In this document: piece by piece, positions 26,956 to 36,262 of the stretch | Layout of the letters: each line of letters starts with the position of its first letter | How positions within the stretch are numbered: the first letter of the stretch is position 1 | Source of the DNA: an uncultured Cellvibrionales bacterium | GTDB taxonomy: Bacteria > Pseudomonadota > Gammaproteobacteria > Pseudomonadales > Porticoccaceae | Direction of reading: 5' to 3' | Assembly (NCBI GenBank): GCA_913062605.1 | Contig: CAJXWQ010000004.1 | Location: forward strand, 1-64,000 | Length of the DNA stretch: 64,000 nt | Notes under the pieces: model-generated | What the model was told of the DNA's origin: nothing | Seen by the model: the letters and a program-made list of their open reading frames with translations, nothing else | The model's database searches: none | Program-made: the position numbers and the translations under genes

Positions 26956-27459
26956 ATGACGGAAGATAACACCCAGGCTGTGGCCGGAGATGAGCAGAGC
27001 GGTACACCACAATTTGCCGTGCAGCGTATCTATCTTAAGGATCTTTCTTTTGAAACTCCAATGGGGCCAGCTGTTTTTCAGAAGAAGGTGAAGCCTGAGC
27101 TCAATCAGGATATCGGCCTGTCGACCACGAAGCTCGGTGAAGATCATTATGAAGTAGAGTTAACGCTGACCGTTACTGTAAAAGATGGCGAAGACACTAT
27201 TTATCTGGCAGAGGTGCACCAGGCCGGGATTTTTATGGTTAAGGGCGTTGAAGGACCTGAGTTGGCACAGCTTCTCAATACTGCATGCCCGACAACCCTA
27301 TTTCCCTATGTGCGTGAAGTGATCGATAGCGTGGTGATTAAAGGGAATTTCCCGGCATTGATGATCCCACCGATTAATTTTGAAGCATTGTTTGCTCGGG
27401 CAATGGCTGAAGGCGAGGTCAAGACCGGTCAGCAGGCCTCGGAGACAGTGACCCATTAA
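26956..27459 (+). CDS. secB: Protein-export chaperone SecB
   Basis: Tetrameric cytoplasmic chaperone that delivers unfolded preproteins to SecA. The 167-residue sequence has FAVQRIYLKDLSFETPMGP, HYEVELTLTVTVKDGED, VHQAGIFMVKGVEG and the conserved CPTTLFPYVREVIDSVVIKG, ending with FPALMIPPINFEALF and a short tail that contains the SecA contact. It is the third gene of rhodanese-grxC-secB. Confidence 0.98.
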   Translation: MTEDNTQAVAGDEQSGTPQFAVQRIYLKDLSFETPMGPAVFQKKVKPELNQDIGLSTTKLGEDHYEVELTLTVTVKDGEDTIYLAEVHQAGIFMVKGVEGPELAQLLNTACPTTLFPYVREVIDSVVIKGNFPALMIPPINFEALFARAMAEGEVKTGQQASETVTH

Positions 27460-27481
27460 ATCGTTTAACTAAGTCTTGATG

Positions 27482-27558
27482 CAGTGGGAGGCCACTGATC
27501 CCCTGCAGTATTGGTTGAACAGCGACAGGTTTTCTCACCGTAGGGGCTTCCCCTTACG
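27482..27558. terminator. Two hairpins between convergent secB and ntrC
   Basis: CAGTGG/CCACTG at 27482-27497 and CGTAGGGG-CTT-CCCC(T)TACG at 27539-27558, the latter followed by ATTTCTC, occupy the 120-nt convergent spacer. These may end transcription; T-tracts are poor. Confidence 0.35.
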
Positions 27559-27579
27559 ATTTCTCTGTGAGCTGAGAAT

Positions 27580-28995
27580 CTACTTTTTTTCTTCCTCGCT
27601 CATGCCCAGCTCTTTCAATTTTCGGGTGAGGGTGTTTCTGCCCCACCCCAGGAGTTCCGCTGCATCTCTCTTTCGCCCGTTGGTGTGACTTAGCGCGGTT
27701 TCAATCAGAGCTCGCTCAAAGGCTGGTACTGCCATCGTAAGAATATCCTGTTTGCCGGTGGCCAGTTCACCCTGTGCCCAGCTTCGAAGCTGTTGCTCCC
27801 AATTGCCCGATACGACAGTTTTCTCTACGGGGCTGTCTTTCAGTTCAGGGGGAAGATCACCTAAATGAACTTCCCGGCCGGGGGCCATGACCGTTAGCCA
27901 ACGACAGGCATTTTCCAATTGGCGAACATTGCCGGCCCAAGGCAGCATACAGAGATGCTTTTCAGCATCAGGTGATAGGATTTTTGGCTCAGTATCCAGC
28001 TCATTTGCTGCACGCTGAAAAAAGTATTGCATGAGCCGGGGTATATCCTCTCGCCGGTCTGCCAGCTTGGGTAAGTGAATACGAATGACATTCAAGCGGT
28101 GAAATAGATCTTCCCTGAAACGGTTTTCGGTGACCAGTTGTTCAAGATTCTGGTGGGTGGCGGCGATAATTCGAACATCCGCCTTGACTGGCGTGTGCCC
28201 CCCCACAAGATAGAATTCACCATTTGCCAAGACGCGCAGTAAGCGGGTTTGTGCTTCTGGAGGCATATCACCGATTTCATCAAGGAATAGAGTGCCCCCA
28301 TCCGCCTGTTGAAAGCGGCCCTCGCGGCGCTGGGATGCACCAGTGAAAGCACCTTTTTCATGGCCAAATAACTCGGATTCAATCAGATCGTGGGGAATCG
28401 CCGCCATGTTCAGGGCTATAAATCGATTTTTTTTGCGGGGGCTATGGTCATGCAGTGCTTTGGCGACCAATTCCTTTCCTGTGCCAGACTCACCATTAAT
28501 CAGTACAGTGATATTTGAGTGTGAGAGTCGACCAATGGCACGAAATACCTCCTGCATGGCTGGCGCTTCACCAATAATTTCACCACTGATATCGTCGGTA
28601 TTAACAGAGAGTTCAGCGCCTTGTTCATTGGCAAAGCTGATGGCGCGGTTGGTGACGGCAATCAGTTCATCAATATCGAATGGCTTAGGCAAGTATTCGA
28701 AGGCGCCACCTTGGTAGGCAGCTACTGCACTGTCGAGGTCGGAGTGTGCTGTCGTGATGATGACTGGGAGCAATGGGTTGGAGGCATGAATTTTTTTTAA
28801 TAATTGCAGGCCATCAATACCGGGCATACGAATGTCGCTGATGATAGTGTCAGGTAGCCGCTTGTCGAGCTGAGCCAGCAGGTCGGTACCATTCTCGAAG
28901 CTAGTGACGTCTAGGTCAGCACGGCTTAGTGCCTTCTCCATTACCCAGCGTATTGATCGGTCGTCATCGACTATCCAAACAGTTTGCTTTGTCAT
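27580..28995 (-). CDS. ntrC: Nitrogen regulation response regulator NtrC (sigma-54 activator)
   Basis: The 471-residue activator has three domains. The receiver (1-120) carries phospho-acceptor Asp in TIISDIRMPGIDG. The AAA+ domain (about 140-375) has Walker A GESGTGKE, the sigma-54-contacting GAFTGA loop and Walker B GGTLFLDEIGDMP. The C-terminal Fis-type HTH (about 425-465) reads NGRKRDAAELLGWGRNTLTR. When phosphorylated by NtrB under nitrogen limitation it drives sigma-54 promoters. Its start overlaps the ntrB stop by 4 nt, indicating translational coupling. Probable targets are seen at ntrB and glnA in this window. Confidence 0.98.
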   Translation of the reverse strand: MTKQTVWIVDDDRSIRWVMEKALSRADLDVTSFENGTDLLAQLDKRLPDTIISDIRMPGIDGLQLLKKIHASNPLLPVIITTAHSDLDSAVAAYQGGAFEYLPKPFDIDELIAVTNRAISFANEQGAELSVNTDDISGEIIGEAPAMQEVFRAIGRLSHSNITVLINGESGTGKELVAKALHDHSPRKKNRFIALNMAAIPHDLIESELFGHEKGAFTGASQRREGRFQQADGGTLFLDEIGDMPPEAQTRLLRVLANGEFYLVGGHTPVKADVRIIAATHQNLEQLVTENRFREDLFHRLNVIRIHLPKLADRREDIPRLMQYFFQRAANELDTEPKILSPDAEKHLCMLPWAGNVRQLENACRWLTVMAPGREVHLGDLPPELKDSPVEKTVVSGNWEQQLRSWAQGELATGKQDILTMAVPAFERALIETALSHTNGRKRDAAELLGWGRNTLTRKLKELGMSEEEKK

Positions 28996-30125
28996 TTAAT
29001 GTGTCCAATAGCTCGTTTGTTCTGGGGTTTATTTTCCAGAGTCTTACTTTCCAACGGCTTACTGTCTAAAGGTAAGTACAGTGAAAACCGTGTTTCGCCC
29101 TGCTTACTGTCACACTCAATCAACCCGTGGTGAAGGTTTATGGCTGATTGGGAAATAGGGAGCCCAAGGCCGCTGCCGCCGGCTCGACCACTAATCATTG
29201 GGAAAAAGATACGATCAACAATGTCCTCGGGAACGCCGGGGCCATTGTCAATAACGTCAATTCGACAGACCACTTTATGATGGGTTTTGCCAATGGTGAA
29301 GTGTCGTTGAATGCGTGTTTTAAGCTTGATGGTGGGAGTTGGTTGGTCGCTATTTCCCAGAGACTGAATAGCATTTCGTACAATATTTAGTAGTGCCTGA
29401 ATCAGTTGCCCACGGTCACCATGGAGCTCTGGAATACTTGGGTCGTAGTTGCGTTCAATCGTGATGGCGCCAAGTGTTTCTGTTTCTGCCAGCGCCGCAA
29501 CGTGTTCGAGCACTTCGTGGATGTTGACAGGGGCAAAGTTGGGCACTGTGTTCGGACCCAGCAGGCGGTCTACCAGGCTGCAGAGTCGGTTGGTTTCTGC
29601 TGAAATAATCTCTGTAAATTCCAGTAATTCCGGCTGACTGCTGAGATCCTCTGACAGCAGTTGTGCTGCACCGCGAATACCACCTAGCGGGTTTTTAATC
29701 TCATGGGCGAGTCCTCGTACTAAATTGCGTGTGGTATCGCGGGTAGAGATTAGCGCCTCTTCACGATTGATTCGCATCAGTCGGTCCATTGGCTGCATTT
29801 CCACCAGAAGCAGTTTTTCGGTGGCAGACAGAAGTGGAGTCGCAGTGAGATCAACCGTAATGTGGGATTGGTCCATCAGCGTTAATGAAGTTTGTCGCTG
29901 GGTGAAGGGGTGGTTGGCCTCAATGGCTTCTCGTAATGCGACAAGGCTTTTATCTGATTTATCAAGTAGCTGTTCTATGGGGCTGCCGCAGAGGCGCATG
30001 GCGCTCACAGCCAGCAAGTTTTCCGCAGCGGGATTGAGATAGCATATTTCCAATTTATCGCTCAACAGAACAACGGCTGTGCTGAGGTTATCCAGCAATA
30101 AATGGTGTAGTTGATTGTTGGTCAT
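28992..30125 (-). CDS. ntrB: Nitrogen regulation sensor histidine kinase NtrB
   Basis: Cytoplasmic kinase/phosphatase of NtrC controlled by PII. PAS domain (about 5-110), dimerisation/phosphotransfer helix with GLAHEIKNPLGGIRGAAQLL, and an HATPase domain with IQALLNIVRNAIQSL (N box) and IDVIDNGPGVP. The frame is open to ATG 30206 (404 residues), but the sigma-54 promoter at 30222-30238 predicts a transcript start near 30211. That favours ATG 30125 (377 residues), which also matches GlnL alignment. No strong ribosome site precedes either. It overlaps ntrC by 4 nt. Confidence 0.93.
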   Translation of the reverse strand: MTNNQLHHLLLDNLSTAVVLLSDKLEICYLNPAAENLLAVSAMRLCGSPIEQLLDKSDKSLVALREAIEANHPFTQRQTSLTLMDQSHITVDLTATPLLSATEKLLLVEMQPMDRLMRINREEALISTRDTTRNLVRGLAHEIKNPLGGIRGAAQLLSEDLSSQPELLEFTEIISAETNRLCSLVDRLLGPNTVPNFAPVNIHEVLEHVAALAETETLGAITIERNYDPSIPELHGDRGQLIQALLNIVRNAIQSLGNSDQPTPTIKLKTRIQRHFTIGKTHHKVVCRIDVIDNGPGVPEDIVDRIFFPMISGRAGGSGLGLPISQSAINLHHGLIECDSKQGETRFSLYLPLDSKPLESKTLENKPQNKRAIGHIK

Positions 30126-30221
30126 CCAATATTCGGCTCTGTTAACACTGGTTAATCTTCTGTCGGCCTGCATGCTTTGGCTATAAAAAGTGCGTTGTAT
30201 TCCCATGTATAAATAGGAGCT

Positions 30222-30238
30222 AGCAAGTTACGGGCCAG
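30222..30238 (-). promoter_or_regulatory. Sigma-54 promoter of ntrBC
   Basis: Read on the minus strand: CTGGCCCGTAACTTGCT. This fits the YTGGCACGN4TTGCW consensus with one -24 mismatch and the exact GG-N10-GC spacing. The predicted start is near 30211. It lies downstream of an NtrC palindrome at 30320-30338. Confidence 0.75.
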
Positions 30239-30319
30239 CTTTATGGGGTCGCACAGGGCCACGACTTTCGGGCTGTTCTACCTATAGTCTAGTTGTAGTC
30301 TAGATTAAATCATTAGGCG

Positions 30320-30338
30320 GCGCACCACATTGGTGCGC
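30320..30338 (-). promoter_or_regulatory. NtrC binding site upstream of ntrB
   Basis: Perfect inverted repeat GCGCACCA-CAT-TGGTGCGC, matching the NtrC consensus core GCACCA-N3-TGGTGC. Its centre is about 118 nt upstream of the predicted sigma-54 start, a normal enhancer distance. No T-run follows on either strand, so it is not a good terminator for the DUF4124 gene that ends 30 nt away. Confidence 0.72.
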
Positions 30339-30367
30339 TTGTGTGGTGAGTGCTAGAGAAATGTGCT

Positions 30368-30931
30368 CTAGGGTGGCGTGGATGTGGGGGGAGACGATTT
30401 GATGTTGTTTGGGTGTAGGGCGGAGCCGCGTTTTATGTGAATGGTCGCAGTATTGGAGAGCCCGATAACGCTTCCCTCAGTGTCGACCACCTGAATCTGG
30501 ACACTATTTTCACCGCGAATAAGGGATCCAATGCTGAATGATGTGGTGGCGGTGGGCAGGCCGTAGGATTGCCCATTAAGCAGGAGTTGAATGAGGTGCC
30601 CTGCTTTTAGCGAGGGCTTCAGGCCGACTTGTACCGTCAGCGTCTCTTGTCCAGGTGGGATCGTTGTATCTTGTGCCGGTGCCAGAATAGCTATTTCCTG
30701 GTATCCCTCTATTTCTTCCTCCGCGGCTTCTACTGCTGGAGCGACTTTCAGAGCGGGTTGAACATTGGTGATGGGTAAGCTCACCTTCTCTTTAGTGGGG
30801 GCGTCGTGAGGAGGTTTGTCTGTGAAGGTAACCTTGCCTTCTTCATCCACAACACGGTAAACCTCGGCATATGCGCTGAACGCCAAGCTGAAGCTCAGTA
30901 TCGTGAAAAGCAGTTTGTTTCTCGTGCTCAC
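30368..30931 (-). CDS. DUF4124 domain exported protein
   Basis: A signal peptide (FTILSFSLAFSAYA) leads into an N-terminal DUF4124 motif (EVYRVVDEEGKVTFTDKPP), followed by an acidic/Pro linker and an Ig-like beta domain (about residues 85-165, LTVQVGLKPSLKAGHLIQLL, VQIQVVDTEGSVIG) with a Pro/Ser tail. The frame extends to ATG 30970, but GGAG at 7 nt before GTG 30931 supports that start (ATG 30937 is possible). It lies downstream of glnA behind a strong terminator and is conserved at this locus in relatives. Function is unknown. Confidence 0.8.
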   Translation of the reverse strand: MSTRNKLLFTILSFSLAFSAYAEVYRVVDEEGKVTFTDKPPHDAPTKEKVSLPITNVQPALKVAPAVEAAEEEIEGYQEIAILAPAQDTTIPPGQETLTVQVGLKPSLKAGHLIQLLLNGQSYGLPTATTSFSIGSLIRGENSVQIQVVDTEGSVIGLSNTATIHIKRGSALHPNNIKSSPPTSTPP

Positions 30932-30980
30932 AGCCATTCTCCGTAGATGATATTTCAAGACTAGCCCCAATTAGACCAAA

Positions 30981-31018
30981 GAAAAAGCCCGTTATTCAGA
31001 AAAATAACGGGCTTTTTC
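30981..31018 (-). terminator. Intrinsic terminator of glnA
   Basis: A perfect 16-bp stem (GAAAAAGCCCGTTATT and its complement, loop CAGAAA) containing T- and A-runs at the outer ends lies 67 nt past the glnA stop. It could act in both directions. Confidence 0.92.
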
Positions 31019-31084
31019 AATTTATGTGAACAGACGGGAGCCACTGATAACGCTATTGGCTTCCTCTAGCTCATCTGTAATACC

Positions 31085-32488
31085 TTACACAGAGTAGTAC
31101 ATGTCGAACTCAACCGGGTGAGTGGTATGCTCAACACGGAGAACTTCTTCCATTTTCAGCTCAATGTATGCATCGATAGTATCATTGGTGAATACGCCAC
31201 CTGCGGTTAGAAATTCACGGTCAGCATCCAGAGCATCCAGAGCTTCACGCAGGCTGCCGGCAACTTGTGGGATTGCCGCCGCTTCTTCAGCAGGCAGGTC
31301 GTACAGATCTTTATCTGCTGCATCACCAGGATGGATTTTGTTTTGCACTCCATCGATTCCAGCCATCAGCATGGCGGAAAACATCAGGTAAGGGTTGGCA
31401 GTACAGTCACCGAAGCGAACTTCTACACGTTTTCCCTTGGGGGACGCAACGTAAGGAATACGCAGGGAGGCCGAGCGATTGCGTGCAGAATAGGCAAGCA
31501 TCACTGGCGCCTCAAAGCCCGGAATAAGGCGCTTGTAGGAATTGGTGGATGCATTAGCAAAAGCGTTGAGTGCTTTTGCGTGCTTGATAATGCCGCCAAT
31601 GTAGTAGAGCGCAGTGTCGCTCAGGCCAGCATAGCCATCACCAGCAAAGGTGTTTTCGCCATCTTTCCAGAAGGATTGGTGGCAGTGCATACCAGAGCCG
31701 TTATCACCGACCAGAGGCTTCGGCATAAAGGTGGCAGTTTTACCGTAAGCATGTGCCACGTTATGTACGCAGTACTTGAGAATTTGAACTTCGTCAGCTT
31801 TGCTAACTAGAGTATTGAACTTCACGCCGATTTCACACTGACCAGCAGTACCCACTTCATGGTGATGTACTTCAATGTCGAGGCCCATTTGCTCCATGGC
31901 GCCACACATGGCGGCACGCAGGTCGTGCAGGCTGTCGACGGGAGGTACAGGGAAGTAACCGCCTTTAACGCTAGGGCGGTGACCCATGTTGCCGTCAGCG
32001 TAGTCGTGACCAGCAGCCCAGGCAGCTTCTTCAGAGTTGATTTTGTAGAAGGCGCCGCTCATGTCGGAACCCCATTTGATATCATCGAAGACAAAGAATT
32101 CTGGCTCAGGACCAAAAAAGGCAGTATCACCCAAGCCGGTAGTTTTCAGGAACTCTTCCGCGCGCTTGGCAACGGAGCGTGGGTCACGCTCATAACCTTG
32201 CATAGTGGCTGGCTCGATAATGTCGCAGCGGATAATAATTGTTGGTTCGTCGGTGAAAGGGTCGAGCACGGCTGTGCTGTCATCTGGCAGCAGGATCATG
32301 TCTGATTCATTAATGCCTTTCCAGCCTTCAATAGAAGAACCGTCAAACATTTTGCCTTCTTCAAAGAAGTCATCGCCAACTTCACTGATGGGCATGGATA
32401 CGTGCTGCTCCTTACCTTTGGTATCGGTAAAACGCAGGTCAACCCAGCGGGCTTCACTTTCTTGAATTAGGGTTAGAGTTTTAGACAT
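31085..32488 (-). CDS. glnA: Glutamine synthetase type I
   Basis: Dodecameric enzyme making glutamine from glutamate, ammonia and ATP. The 467 residues contain [18 protein letters not shown], the Mg/Glu sites [12 protein letters not shown] and [14 protein letters not shown], the ATP region [36 protein letters not shown] and the adenylylation Tyr in [11 protein letters not shown]. The start is taken at ATG 32488 because GGAGG stands 6-7 nt upstream; the frame also opens 4 codons earlier. A sigma-54 promoter and two NtrC sites lie upstream, so nitrogen limitation should induce it. Confidence 0.98.
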   Translation of the reverse strand: MSKTLTLIQESEARWVDLRFTDTKGKEQHVSMPISEVGDDFFEEGKMFDGSSIEGWKGINESDMILLPDDSTAVLDPFTDEPTIIIRCDIIEPATMQGYERDPRSVAKRAEEFLKTTGLGDTAFFGPEPEFFVFDDIKWGSDMSGAFYKINSEEAAWAAGHDYADGNMGHRPSVKGGYFPVPPVDSLHDLRAAMCGAMEQMGLDIEVHHHEVGTAGQCEIGVKFNTLVSKADEVQILKYCVHNVAHAYGKTATFMPKPLVGDNGSGMHCHQSFWKDGENTFAGDGYAGLSDTALYYIGGIIKHAKALNAFANASTNSYKRLIPGFEAPVMLAYSARNRSASLRIPYVASPKGKRVEVRFGDCTANPYLMFSAMLMAGIDGVQNKIHPGDAADKDLYDLPAEEAAAIPQVAGSLREALDALDADREFLTAGGVFTNDTIDAYIELKMEEVLRVEHTTHPVEFDMYYSV

Positions 32489-32606
32489 TGGTTCCTCCAA
32501 TTTATGGATATCGAGGTTAAACGAGTTAGCCGGTTTGGCTGTAATATTAAAAATCTCTGCATGACCAGCAACATCTTAGGGGTCAGGCAATTAGTAATTC
32601 AAGTTA

Positions 32607-32624
32607 AAGCAAAAGGTATGCCAG
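32607..32624 (-). promoter_or_regulatory. Sigma-54 promoter of glnA
   Basis: On the minus strand: CTGGCATACCTTTTGCTT, with -24 TGGCAT, -12 TTGCT and the exact GG-N10-GC spacing. The predicted start is near 32597, leaving a leader of about 110 nt to ATG 32488. Confidence 0.85.
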
Positions 32625-32679
32625 TGGCTTGGCTCAATAAATTCAACAGCTTATGCCCGTCGGCAGGGGCGTTGAGAAG

Positions 32680-32722
32680 ATAGTCGCACCAACATGGTGC
32701 GACTATGCATTATTATTGTGCG
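32680..32722 (-). promoter_or_regulatory. Two adjacent NtrC sites upstream of glnA
   Basis: The strong site (32680-32706) is a perfect palindrome with 12-nt arms ATAGTCGCACCA and their complement around ACA; its core is CGCACCA-N3-TGGTGCG. The weaker site (32706-32722) reads TGCATTA-TTA-TTGTGCG. Their centres are 21 nt apart (two helical turns) and lie about 96 and 117 nt upstream of the predicted sigma-54 start. Confidence 0.8.
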
Positions 32723-32744
32723 CTATAGCAGTTGCTGTTCTATA

Positions 32745-32772
32745 TTGCGATCGTTTTAAAGGTGCTCATAAT
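32745..32772 (+). promoter_or_regulatory. Probable sigma-70 promoter of thiI
   Basis: TTGCGA (32745-32750), 16-nt spacer, CATAAT (32767-32772), with the thiI start codon 71 nt downstream. Confidence 0.5.
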
Positions 32773-32843
32773 ACGCCGATTATGGCGTCATTTGTAATAT
32801 AATCAGCGGCTTTTCCCGCATCCAGTGATGAGTAGACCTTTCC

Positions 32844-34298
32844 ATGCATTTTGTCATCAAGTTATTCCCTGAAATTACCATTAAAAGTGCGCCTGTCCGT
32901 AAGCGTATGACCAAGCAGCTACGTAATAATTTGCGTAAATTATTGCGACCTCTGGATGAGCTTATCCAGGTGGATATGGACTGGGATAAAATCGAAATCA
33001 CTGGTCCTGAAGATGATGGTTTAGCTCGCCAGATGGCCGACGTGCTAGCGAGGACGCCCGGAATTGCTAACTTCTCTCGTGTACAGCATTTTCCGTTGGG
33101 TGACTTTGACGATATTCTTGAGAAAACACTCTCTGTCTGGGCGGATAAGCTGGCGGGTAAGACCTTTGTGCTTAGAGTAAAGCGTAACGGTAAGCATGAT
33201 TTTTCCTCCCATGATGTTGAGCGGCAGGTTGGTGGCGGTCTGCTGCACCAATCAGAGGCTGCGGGCGTTAAGTTAAAGAATCCAGATGTGACGGTAAGGC
33301 TGGAAATTCGTCAGTCTCAGCTCTACGTGATTGAGGAAACCACGAAGGGCTTGGGTGGGTTTCCACTTGGAACCCAGGATTCGGTGATGTCGCTGATATC
33401 CGGTGGTTTCGATTCCACCGTTTCAAGTTACCTGACGATTAAGCGCGGACTGCGCACACACTTCCTGTTTTTTAATCTGGGTGGGCGTGCCCATGAAGTA
33501 GGTGTAAAGGAGGTGGCTTTTTACCTGTGGAATAAATTTGGTGCCTCCCACCGAGTGCGGTTTATTTCCGTCCCCTTTGACGAGGTCATCTCTGAAATTC
33601 TTTGCAACGTCCATAACTCCCAGATGGGGGTTGTTTTGAAGCGGATGATGTTGCGTGCGGCTACCAGAGTTGCCGATGAAATGGGTGTGCAGGCCTTGGT
33701 GACGGGAGAAAGTGTTGCTCAAGTGTCGAGTCAGACGCTGCCTAATCTGGCAGTGATTGATTCAGTGGTTAGCACGCTGGTACTGAGGCCGCTGGTGACT
33801 TTCGATAAAAATGACATTATTGATGTTGCTCGGAAAATTGGCACAGAAGAATTTGCCGCCAACATGCCAGAATACTGCGGTGTTATTTCGGTGAAACCTA
33901 CTACCCGCGCTAAAGAAGAGCGTGTTGCCAGAGAAGAGACCGCATTTAATTTTGATGTGTTGGAAAAGGCTATCGCCAACAAATGGGTGCAAAATATTGA
34001 TGAGGTGATGGAGGAAAGTAAGCCCCTTGCTCATGTGGAAATATTTGATACACCGCAGCCAGATACAGTCATTGTGGATGTTCGCCACCCCGATGAAGTG
34101 GATGTTCGCCCTCTAAAATTGACTGAAAATACGGTGAAAGAAATCCCATTTTTTACACTACAAAATCGGTTTAAGGAGCTGAGAGGTGATACTCGTTATC
34201 TGCTTTATTGTGATAAGGGCGTCATGAGCCGGCTCCATGCTGAGTTGTTGGTAGAGCAAGGGTTTGCCAATGTGGCGGTTTACCGTCCGGGTAAATAA
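32844..34298 (+). CDS. thiI: tRNA 4-thiouridine synthase / thiamine thiazole sulfur carrier enzyme ThiI
   Basis: Makes s4U8 in tRNA and passes sulfur to ThiS for the thiamine thiazole. Order: NFLD and THUMP domains (residues 1-165, APVRKRMTKQLRNNLRKLL), the PP-loop ATP-pyrophosphatase (about 175-380, LISGGFDSTVSSYL, the MPEYCGVIS Cys) and a C-terminal rhodanese domain (about 400-484) with active-site Cys in LLYCDKGVMS. The 484-residue length with the rhodanese domain equals the E. coli enzyme. It is divergent from glnA, as in Pseudomonas. Confidence 0.97.
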   Translation: MHFVIKLFPEITIKSAPVRKRMTKQLRNNLRKLLRPLDELIQVDMDWDKIEITGPEDDGLARQMADVLARTPGIANFSRVQHFPLGDFDDILEKTLSVWADKLAGKTFVLRVKRNGKHDFSSHDVERQVGGGLLHQSEAAGVKLKNPDVTVRLEIRQSQLYVIEETTKGLGGFPLGTQDSVMSLISGGFDSTVSSYLTIKRGLRTHFLFFNLGGRAHEVGVKEVAFYLWNKFGASHRVRFISVPFDEVISEILCNVHNSQMGVVLKRMMLRAATRVADEMGVQALVTGESVAQVSSQTLPNLAVIDSVVSTLVLRPLVTFDKNDIIDVARKIGTEEFAANMPEYCGVISVKPTTRAKEERVAREETAFNFDVLEKAIANKWVQNIDEVMEESKPLAHVEIFDTPQPDTVIVDVRHPDEVDVRPLKLTENTVKEIPFFTLQNRFKELRGDTRYLLYCDKGVMSRLHAELLVEQGFANVAVYRPGK

Positions 34299-34342
34299 AG
34301 CTTAACCACCTGTATTTGAAATAATTTCGCTATCTCCTTGGA

Positions 34343-34370
34343 GGCGGGGTAAGTATAATGCCCGCCTTTT
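34343..34370 (+). promoter_or_regulatory. Possible typA promoter overlapping a GC hairpin
   Basis: A perfect -10 TATAAT (34354-34359) is enclosed by GGCGGG (34343-34348) and CCCGCC (34361-34366), followed by TTTT. It can be read as a promoter for typA, 33 nt before the start codon, or as a weak terminator for thiI. No good -35 is visible. Confidence 0.4.
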
Positions 34371-34391
34371 GACCAACTCCGGACTAATCCT

Positions 34392-36200
34392 GTGATCGAG
34401 AACCTTCGTAATATCGCCATTATCGCCCACGTTGACCATGGTAAAACCACCTTGGTTGATAAATTGCTCGAGCAGTCCGGCACCCTTGACCGTAAAAGTC
34501 TGGGCGCGGAACGTGTGATGGATTCAAATGATCAGGAGCGTGAACGTGGGATTACCATTCTAGCGAAAAATACAGCGATTGAATGGAACGACTACCGGAT
34601 CAACATTGTAGATACCCCAGGGCACGCTGATTTCGGTGGTGAAGTTGAGCGGGTGCTTTCCATGGTGGATTGCGTACTGCTGCTGGTGGATGCTGTTGAT
34701 GGCCCGATGCCGCAAACACGGTTTGTGACTCAAAAGGCCTTTGAGCAAGGTTTGAACCCAATTCTGGTTGTGAACAAGGTTGATCGCCCTGGCGCCCGCC
34801 CTCATTGGGTGATGGATCAAGTATTTGATTTGTTCGACAGCTTGGGTGGTACCGATGAGCAATTGGACTTCCCCGTTATTTATACGTCAGCCCTGAATGG
34901 TATTGCCGGTATGGAGCCGGATGAAATGGCGGATGACATGACCCCGTTGTTCCAAATGATTGTGGACAAGGTAAAGGCGCCAGAAGTTGACCAGGAAGGT
35001 CCACTGCAAATGCAAATCAGTGCACTGGACTACAGTAGCTATGTGGGTGTTATTGGCGTTGGTCGTATTGCTCGCGGAAAAATGAATCCCAACAAACAAG
35101 TGGTTGTGATTGATCATGAGGGGAATACGCGTAAAGCCAAGGTTCTGCAAGTGATGGGTTATAAGGGCCTCGAACGTGTGGACGTTGAAGAAGCGGAAGC
35201 TGGCGATATCGTTTGTATTACAGGTATCGACAAACTGGGCATTTCTGACACCATCTGTCATCCTGATGCACCGGAAGCACTGCCCCCTTTGAGTGTAGAC
35301 GAGCCCACAGTAAGCATGACCTTCCAAGTGAACAACTCGCCATTTGCCGGATTGGAAGGCAAGTTTGTGACCACGCGAAATATCAAGGATCGCCTCGAAC
35401 AAGAGCTGATTCACAACGTTGCCCTGCGAGTACAACCAGGCGATGGCCCCGACAAATTCATTGTTTCCGGTCGAGGTGAATTACACCTGTCTGTTTTGAT
35501 CGAAAGCATGCGCCGAGAAGGTTTTGAGCTGGGTGTTTCTCGTCCTGAGGTGATTCAGAAAGAAGTGGATGGTAAGCTTCACGAGCCTTTTGAGCAGGTA
35601 GTGATTGATGTTGAAGAGCAGCATCAGGGTTCGGTCATGGAAGAGTTTGGCTTGCGTAAAGCGGAGCTAACCAATATGGAACCAGATGGCAAAGGGCGCG
35701 TACGACTTGAGTTTATGGCGCCTTCCCGTGGTTTAATCGGCTTCCGTTCTCGTTTTCTGACCATGACCAGTGGTTCAGGCATTATGACCAGTATTTTTGA
35801 TCACTATGGCCCCGTTAAGCAGGGCGAGGTTGCCAAGCGTCAAAATGGTGTGCTGGTATCCATGATCAAAGGTAAAACATTGGCTTTTGGCCTGTTTAAC
35901 CTGCAGGACCGAGGCCGTTTATTCTTGGGTCCCGGTAACGATGTATACGAAGGTCAAATTGTCGGCTTGCATTCACGCAACAATGACTTGCCTGTTAACC
36001 CGACTAAAGGCAAACAATTGACCAATGTGCGTGCCTCCGGTACGGATGAAGCATTAACTCTGAGCCCGCCAGTCACCCATACACTGGAACAGGCATTGGA
36101 GTTTATTGAAGATGACGAGCTGGTAGAAGTTACGCCAGTGAGCATTCGCCTTCGCAAAAAGCTTCTTACTGAAACCGAGCGTAAGCGAGCGCCTAAATAA
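34392..36200 (+). CDS. typA: Ribosome-binding GTPase TypA/BipA
   Basis: Translational GTPase involved in 50S assembly and stress or cold responses. At 602 residues it has the G1 motif [10 protein letters not shown], switch [21 protein letters not shown], then the domain II beta barrel and the family-specific C-terminal domain with [19 protein letters not shown]. The start is GTG 34392 by homology ([16 protein letters not shown]); a clear ribosome site is missing. Confidence 0.97.
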   Translation: MIENLRNIAIIAHVDHGKTTLVDKLLEQSGTLDRKSLGAERVMDSNDQERERGITILAKNTAIEWNDYRINIVDTPGHADFGGEVERVLSMVDCVLLLVDAVDGPMPQTRFVTQKAFEQGLNPILVVNKVDRPGARPHWVMDQVFDLFDSLGGTDEQLDFPVIYTSALNGIAGMEPDEMADDMTPLFQMIVDKVKAPEVDQEGPLQMQISALDYSSYVGVIGVGRIARGKMNPNKQVVVIDHEGNTRKAKVLQVMGYKGLERVDVEEAEAGDIVCITGIDKLGISDTICHPDAPEALPPLSVDEPTVSMTFQVNNSPFAGLEGKFVTTRNIKDRLEQELIHNVALRVQPGDGPDKFIVSGRGELHLSVLIESMRREGFELGVSRPEVIQKEVDGKLHEPFEQVVIDVEEQHQGSVMEEFGLRKAELTNMEPDGKGRVRLEFMAPSRGLIGFRSRFLTMTSGSGIMTSIFDHYGPVKQGEVAKRQNGVLVSMIKGKTLAFGLFNLQDRGRLFLGPGNDVYEGQIVGLHSRNNDLPVNPTKGKQLTNVRASGTDEALTLSPPVTHTLEQALEFIEDDELVEVTPVSIRLRKKLLTETERKRAPK

Positions 36201-36225
36201 AAAGTTTTTTAATAAAAGACTTTTT
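36199..36225 (+). terminator. A/T-rich hairpin after typA
   Basis: AAAAAGT (36199-36205, overlapping the stop codon) can pair with ACTTTTT (36219-36225). A weak A/T stem between typA and the convergent tag gene; possible terminator only. Confidence 0.35.
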
Positions 36226-36262
36226 AGTTTGTATTGTTAGCATGTAATAGGGAGTGTCAGGC

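Noticed and set aside
30320-30338. Hairpin as terminator of the DUF4124 gene
   Set aside because: A hairpin can form, but there is no T-run on the minus strand and the core matches the NtrC site of glnA, so a binding site is a better reading.
31265-31810. 181-codon plus-strand frame opposite glnA
   Set aside because: Antisense to a full glutamine synthetase; no motif or ribosome site.
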